Assembly (NCBI GenBank): GCA_029959615.1
Contig: JASCOD010000001.1
Span: forward strand, 868,001-932,000
Source: Flavobacteriaceae bacterium PS02338
Lineage (GTDB): Bacteria > Bacteroidota > Bacteroidia > Sphingobacteriales > Sphingobacteriaceae
Direction of reading: 5' to 3'
DNA: 64,000 nt
Shown here piece by piece: positions 60,745 through 64,000 of the stretch (position 1 is the first letter of the stretch; the number at the start of each line of letters is the position of its first letter). Made by a program: the position numbers and the translations under genes. Under the pieces are notes generated by a model, which was given only the letters and a program-made list of their open reading frames with translations, was not told the origin of the DNA and did no database searches.

Positions 60745-61449
60745 TTACTGGTGTAAAATAATCTGTCCGTTAAAGGCTCTTTCGTTAGTGCTTGGGGTAA
60801 CTTTTCCTCCAGCAATAACCGTATAAAAACTGCCATTTACAAATGTCCTATCTACGGTAGCTTTAACGGTTGTGGTACCAGCTTGTTTAATTTCTAAAAC
60901 TTTGGCTCCGGCGTCTACCGCAACAAAGCCGCTAAAATCTTTGTATACTTTGTTAGTGGCTAAATTGCTTGTTGCATCTTTAACGCCCAAGTCCAAGGCT
61001 GTTGCATCTGGAGATAGATTAACAAAACGTACATAAGCTTTGTCAGTAGATGAGCCCGCAAAGTTATCGTTGAGAAGTAAACCATCAAAATTACCGGGAG
61101 TACCAATTAGGTATAAGGTAGAAAAGCTAGTGTTGGCTACAGCTATGCCAGTTTTAGTATATATCGAAGCAGTTTCCCCAGATACTGTAAACTTGGTTTC
61201 GTAACTGCCAGCAGTAAGCTGTGTATATTTTACGCCACCAGCATAGGGTAACGCTGCACCATTTAATTTAGAGTTATTAAGGTAAACATCATAAGTGGCT
61301 AAAGTAGGCGAGGCATTGTAAACACTAAAAGAGCCGTATTCAGTTACTTCAGTACTGCTTTTTCCGCAAGAAGAAGTAAATGTAACTACTGCTATTACTA
61401 CTAAAGCATATAATGTTCTAAGTGAGAATTTGGTATAAGTTATATTCAT
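60745..61449 (-). CDS. DUF4397 lipoprotein
   Basis: The 234-residue product is a lipoprotein (signal ending VTFTSSCGK). The body is a DUF4397 repeat domain: SFSVYNASPTLATYDVYLNNSKL, YTQLTAGSYETKFTVSG, KAYVRFVNLSPDATALDLGV and a closing FVNGSFYTVIAGGKVTPS. The family forms beta-sandwich surface modules with no known ligand. It converges on the oxidoreductase with 1 bp between the stops. A TATATTTG -7 element (minus strand) is at 61491-61498. Confidence 0.88.
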   Translation of the reverse strand: MNITYTKFSLRTLYALVVIAVVTFTSSCGKSSTEVTEYGSFSVYNASPTLATYDVYLNNSKLNGAALPYAGGVKYTQLTAGSYETKFTVSGETASIYTKTGIAVANTSFSTLYLIGTPGNFDGLLLNDNFAGSSTDKAYVRFVNLSPDATALDLGVKDATSNLATNKVYKDFSGFVAVDAGAKVLEIKQAGTTTVKATVDRTFVNGSFYTVIAGGKVTPSTNERAFNGQIILHQ

Positions 61450-61490
61450 GATAAAGAATTGATGACAATTTTGTCTTAAAATTTATGTTT

Positions 61491-61498
61491 CAAATATA
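61491..61498 (-). promoter_or_regulatory. -7 element TATATTTG for the DUF4397 gene
   Basis: On the minus strand TATATTTG lies 42 bp upstream of the start, giving a leader of about 35 nt. Confidence 0.5.
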
Positions 61499-61711
61499 CA
61501 AATATTGGTTTTATTGAATTTGGTACGATGTTAAATTTTGTTAAATAAAGAATCGAGTACTGTGAGTGCATCATCTATCCCAATACGTTAGGTTTTGTTG
61601 TTTTGCTACAAGGCTTAAACATCTTTTTCTTTATTAAGAAATGATAAACAAAATGTAAAAAAATGCGATTTGTATTGCACAACTCATTTTTTATTTAAAC
61701 CTTTGCGCCAC

Positions 61712-61733
61712 AATCAATTCAATACAATTGATT
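61712..61733 (+). promoter_or_regulatory. Leader hairpin before the small ORF of the arginine cluster
   Basis: AATCAATT pairs with AATTGATT over 8 bp (loop CAATAC) and is followed by TTTTG. It lies 11 bp before the ATG of a 44-codon ORF. A second, weaker hairpin GAGGA/TCCTC follows the ORF near 61907-61921. Together they look like a 5' leader with possible attenuation. The rest of 61450-61970 shows no other gene. Confidence 0.4.
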
Positions 61734-61743
61734 TTTGTAAAAA

Positions 61744-61878
61744 ATGAGCAAACAAATCATTCATAAGTTATCTGTTTTAGACGCTAAAGGTATAGCGCCT
61801 AACGGTTATTTTATTGAACGTTTGCACCCCATATTTCATATCACCACAAGTCGGCAGTTCTTTACGCCGCGGATTTAA
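61744..61878 (+). CDS. Small leader ORF upstream of the arginine genes
   Basis: A 44-codon frame starting MSKQIIHKLSVLDAKGIAPN and ending TTSRQFFTPRI. It has two Arg residues close to the end, and hairpins lie before and after it. It precedes the acetyltransferase gene by 92 bp. It may be a regulatory leader peptide or simply an untranslated leader. No family recognised. Confidence 0.35.
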   Translation: MSKQIIHKLSVLDAKGIAPNGYFIERLHPIFHITTSRQFFTPRI

Positions 61879-61970
61879 GTCTTACCCCTAGGGAACTTAA
61901 ACCCATGAGGAATTGATCCTCACTAAAAATCCAATTAACAAGAATACCATATTTTTTCGTTAAAGAATTA

Positions 61971-62669
61971 ATGAATAATAACGATTTTATAGTGCAAGTC
62001 GCACTTCCTGAACATCGTGTTTTTGCAGAAGAAATAGTTGAAGAGATGGCTGAGTCTGCGAAAGCTAGAGGCACAGGTATCGCTAAACGTTCGCCAGCAT
62101 ATGTTGCTGGCAAAATGCAAGAGGGAAAGTCTGTAATCGCTTTTCACAAGGATGGCACGTGGGCTGGATTTTGCTACATAGAAACTTGGAGCCATGGTCA
62201 GTTTGTGGCCAACTCGGGCTTAATTGTGAGCCCAAAATTCCGTAAAGCTGGATTGGCAAAAGCCATTAAAGAAGAAATTTTCGCGCTTTCTAGAAAGTTG
62301 TATCCAAAAGCAAAAATATTTGGGTTAACCACTGGTTTAGCGGTAATGAAGATCAATTCAGATTTAGGCTACGAGCCAGTTACGTACTCAGAACTTACCC
62401 AAGACGAAGAATTTTGGAAAGGCTGCCAAAGCTGCGTTAACTTTGAAATTTTGAAGATGAAGGAGCGCAAGAACTGTATGTGCACGGCTATGCTATATGA
62501 TCCTGCTGTTAAAAAGCACGAAGAGGCTAAGAAATTTGCTGAAGAGCTACAGAAAAAGCCAAAACTTTACGAACGTTTTATGCGCATTAAGCAACGTTTA
62601 ATAGAAAAAAACAAAGGAGGCAGCGATTTGAAATCGATGTTGTTATTTTTAGCGTTAATAAATAAATAG
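61971..62669 (+). CDS. GNAT-family N-acetyltransferase of the arginine cluster
   Basis: The 232-residue product has a GNAT core: VQVALPEHRVFAEEIVEEMAES at the start, AFHKDGTWAGFCYIETWSHGQFVANSGLIVSPKFRKAGLAKAIKEEIFAL around the acetyl-CoA site (RKAGLAKA), and GLTTGLAVMKINSDLGYEPV. The C-terminal third is basic and helical. It lies 94 bp before argG, as the N-acetylglutamate synthase-like enzyme does in Bacteroidota arginine clusters. The assignment to arginine synthesis rests on context. Confidence 0.8.
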   Translation: MNNNDFIVQVALPEHRVFAEEIVEEMAESAKARGTGIAKRSPAYVAGKMQEGKSVIAFHKDGTWAGFCYIETWSHGQFVANSGLIVSPKFRKAGLAKAIKEEIFALSRKLYPKAKIFGLTTGLAVMKINSDLGYEPVTYSELTQDEEFWKGCQSCVNFEILKMKERKNCMCTAMLYDPAVKKHEEAKKFAEELQKKPKLYERFMRIKQRLIEKNKGGSDLKSMLLFLALINK

Positions 62670-62688
62670 AAAATTAAAAATTAATAAA

Positions 62689-62744
62689 CCACCTGAGACA
62701 CTTTAGTCGACCTAAGCTTAGATTTTCTTAGGTGTCTAAGGTGG
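62689..62744 (+). promoter_or_regulatory. Large hairpin directly before argG
   Basis: CCACCTGAGACACTTTAG (62689-62706) pairs with CTTAGGTGTCTAAGGTGG (62727-62744) with two mismatches, with a CTAAGCTTAG palindrome in the loop. It ends 19 bp before the argG ATG. It may control argG expression, act as an intercistronic mRNA end, or be a dispersed palindromic repeat. Confidence 0.5.
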
Positions 62745-62763
62745 TAAAATAAATAAATACAAG

Positions 62764-63954
62764 ATGAAGAAAAAAGTTGTTTTAGCATTTAGCGGAGGTT
62801 TAGATACCTCATTCTGTTGCATTCATTTAACTAAAGACAGAGATTTAGAAGTACACTCGGTAGTAGTAAATACTGGTGGTTTTTCTGAAGAAGAGCTAAA
62901 GGAAATTGAAGCACGGGCTTATGCTTTAGGTGTAACATCGCACGCTGCGGTAGATGAAACCGAAAACTATTACAACGATAGCATCAAGTATTTGATTTAT
63001 GGCAACGTATTGAAAAATGCAACCTATCCTTTGTCTGTGAGTGCAGAACGTGTTTGCCAAGCTACAGCAATTGCCAATTATGTAAAGAAAATTGGCGCTG
63101 ATTATGTAGCTCATGGTAGTACTGGTGCTGGTAACGATCAAGTGCGTTTTGACATGATTTTCAATATCCTAATTCCTAATGTAGAAATCATAACACCAAT
63201 TAGAGATTTGAAATTATCACGTGAAGCAGAAATTGAATATTTAGCAAAACATGGCGTAGTTTACACTGCAGAGAAAGCGAAATATTCGATCAATAAAGGT
63301 TTGTGGGGTACTTCGGTAGGTGGCGCAGAAACATTGACATCTAATAAAACGTTGCCAGAAAGTGCTTGGCCAACGCAAGTAACCGAAACCGAAGCTAAGC
63401 AAGTAGAATTAACTTTCGAAAAAGGTGAATTGGTAGCTGTTGATGGTGAGAAATTGGAGCCCGTTAGGGCTATCCAAAAGTTACAAGCTATAGCTGCTCC
63501 TTTCGGTGTAGGTCGTGATATTCACGTAGGTGATACCATTATCGGTATTAAAGGTCGTGTAGGTTTTGAGGCGGCGGGGCCGATGGTGATTATCAAAGCC
63601 CACCATACTTTAGAGAAACACACGTTAACTAAATGGCAGTTGAGCTGGAAAGAAAACTTATCATCATTTTATGGTAACTGGTTGCACGAAGGTCAATTCC
63701 ACGATCCAATTATGAGAGACATGGAAGCTTTCTTAAGTTCTACGCAAAGCACCGTTAACGGAAAAGTATTTGTTGAATTGTTGCCTTATCGCTTCCATAT
63801 CATCGGTATTGAAAGTGCTAACGATTTAATGAGCAATAAATTTGGCAGCTACGGTGAAATGAACAATGCTTGGAGCGGCGAAGACGTAAAAGGTTTCTCT
63901 AAAATTTTTGGTAACCAAGTAATGATTTGGCATAAAGTGAACTCAGGGGAGTAA
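62764..63954 (+). CDS. argG: Argininosuccinate synthase
   Basis: The 396-residue product is a complete argininosuccinate synthase. It has the ATP pyrophosphatase motif VVLAFSGGLDTSFC at the N-terminus, YVAHGSTGAGNDQVRFD, KYSINKGLWGTSVGG, and the C-terminal IIKAHHTLEKHTLTKWQLSWKENLSSFYGNWLHEGQFHDP. It joins citrulline and aspartate, using ATP, in arginine synthesis. The GNAT gene is upstream; later arginine genes presumably lie beyond the window. The last 46 bp hold nothing I can name. Confidence 0.96.
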   Translation: MKKKVVLAFSGGLDTSFCCIHLTKDRDLEVHSVVVNTGGFSEEELKEIEARAYALGVTSHAAVDETENYYNDSIKYLIYGNVLKNATYPLSVSAERVCQATAIANYVKKIGADYVAHGSTGAGNDQVRFDMIFNILIPNVEIITPIRDLKLSREAEIEYLAKHGVVYTAEKAKYSINKGLWGTSVGGAETLTSNKTLPESAWPTQVTETEAKQVELTFEKGELVAVDGEKLEPVRAIQKLQAIAAPFGVGRDIHVGDTIIGIKGRVGFEAAGPMVIIKAHHTLEKHTLTKWQLSWKENLSSFYGNWLHEGQFHDPIMRDMEAFLSSTQSTVNGKVFVELLPYRFHIIGIESANDLMSNKFGSYGEMNNAWSGEDVKGFSKIFGNQVMIWHKVNSGE

Positions 63955-64000
63955 AAAGTTAAAAGTGGAAAGTAAAAAGTAGCATTATGCAGAATTATAG

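Overview
The window looks like a chromosomal segment of a Bacteroidota bacterium, most likely a Sphingobacteriaceae member close to Pedobacter. The evidence is a SusC/SusD pair, type IX secretion (T9SS) sorting domains, a GldH lipoprotein, the -7 promoter element TAnnTTTG in front of several genes, no obvious Shine-Dalgarno sites, AT-rich intergenic DNA, and dispersed palindromic repeats of the kind common in this group. All calls come from reading the sequence; no database search was run.

Region 1 (1-9.7 kb) is accessory DNA. Short genes, nearly all on the plus strand, are separated by related intergenic repeats and look like a cassette array: two conserved hypotheticals (one DUF6624), a DUF5367-like membrane protein, DUF4272, a RibD/DHFR-like reductase, two small membrane proteins (one resembling the end of cytochrome oxidase subunit I), an HxlR regulator divergent from an SDR plus a SnoaL-like protein, a small hypothetical, an OLD-family ATPase/TOPRIM nuclease (probable defence gene), and a small XRE regulator.

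Region 2 (9.7-14 kb) holds the most striking system. A two-part ECF-type sigma factor (10454-11242) is followed by a 365-residue Cas12f/TnpB-like protein (11434-12531). That protein has lost the RuvC-I Asp and RuvC-II Glu and stops before the zinc finger and RuvC-III. Immediately downstream lie at least five degenerate repeats (12604-13195). Each folds into three conserved hairpins, with compensatory changes, ends in a GCAAT-like box, and then has a non-conserved tract of about 20 nt. I read these as ready-made single-guide RNAs. Together they match the architecture of a nuclease-dead Cas12f-sigmaE RNA-guided transcription system. A structured leader and a 49-codon ORF lie upstream.

Region 3 (14-24.8 kb) contains two membrane-anchored TPR/HTH regulators, an apolipoprotein N-acyltransferase paralogue translationally coupled to a T9SS cargo protein, a giant FG-GAP/beta-helix T9SS protein and a truncated propeller gene. 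Paired GGACAAA motifs occur near several of these.

Region 4 (24.9-45 kb) is mostly core: holB, ricT, gldH, a thioredoxin-fold protein, murF, an M14 peptidase, susC/susD, DoxX, an LD-carboxypeptidase, metG (TTG start), an MscS channel and tRNA-Arg(CCT), followed by an unusual 21-22-bp minisatellite.

Region 5 (45-64 kb) holds a serine hydrolase lipoprotein, an HExxH lipoprotein with small secreted tandem paralogues, an acyltransferase, an M28 peptidase, an iron-uptake type cluster (TonB receptor, DUF4198, PepSY, DUF6607) with a palindromic operator candidate, an FAD oxidoreductase, a DUF4397 lipoprotein, and the start of an arginine cluster (GNAT acetyltransferase, argG).
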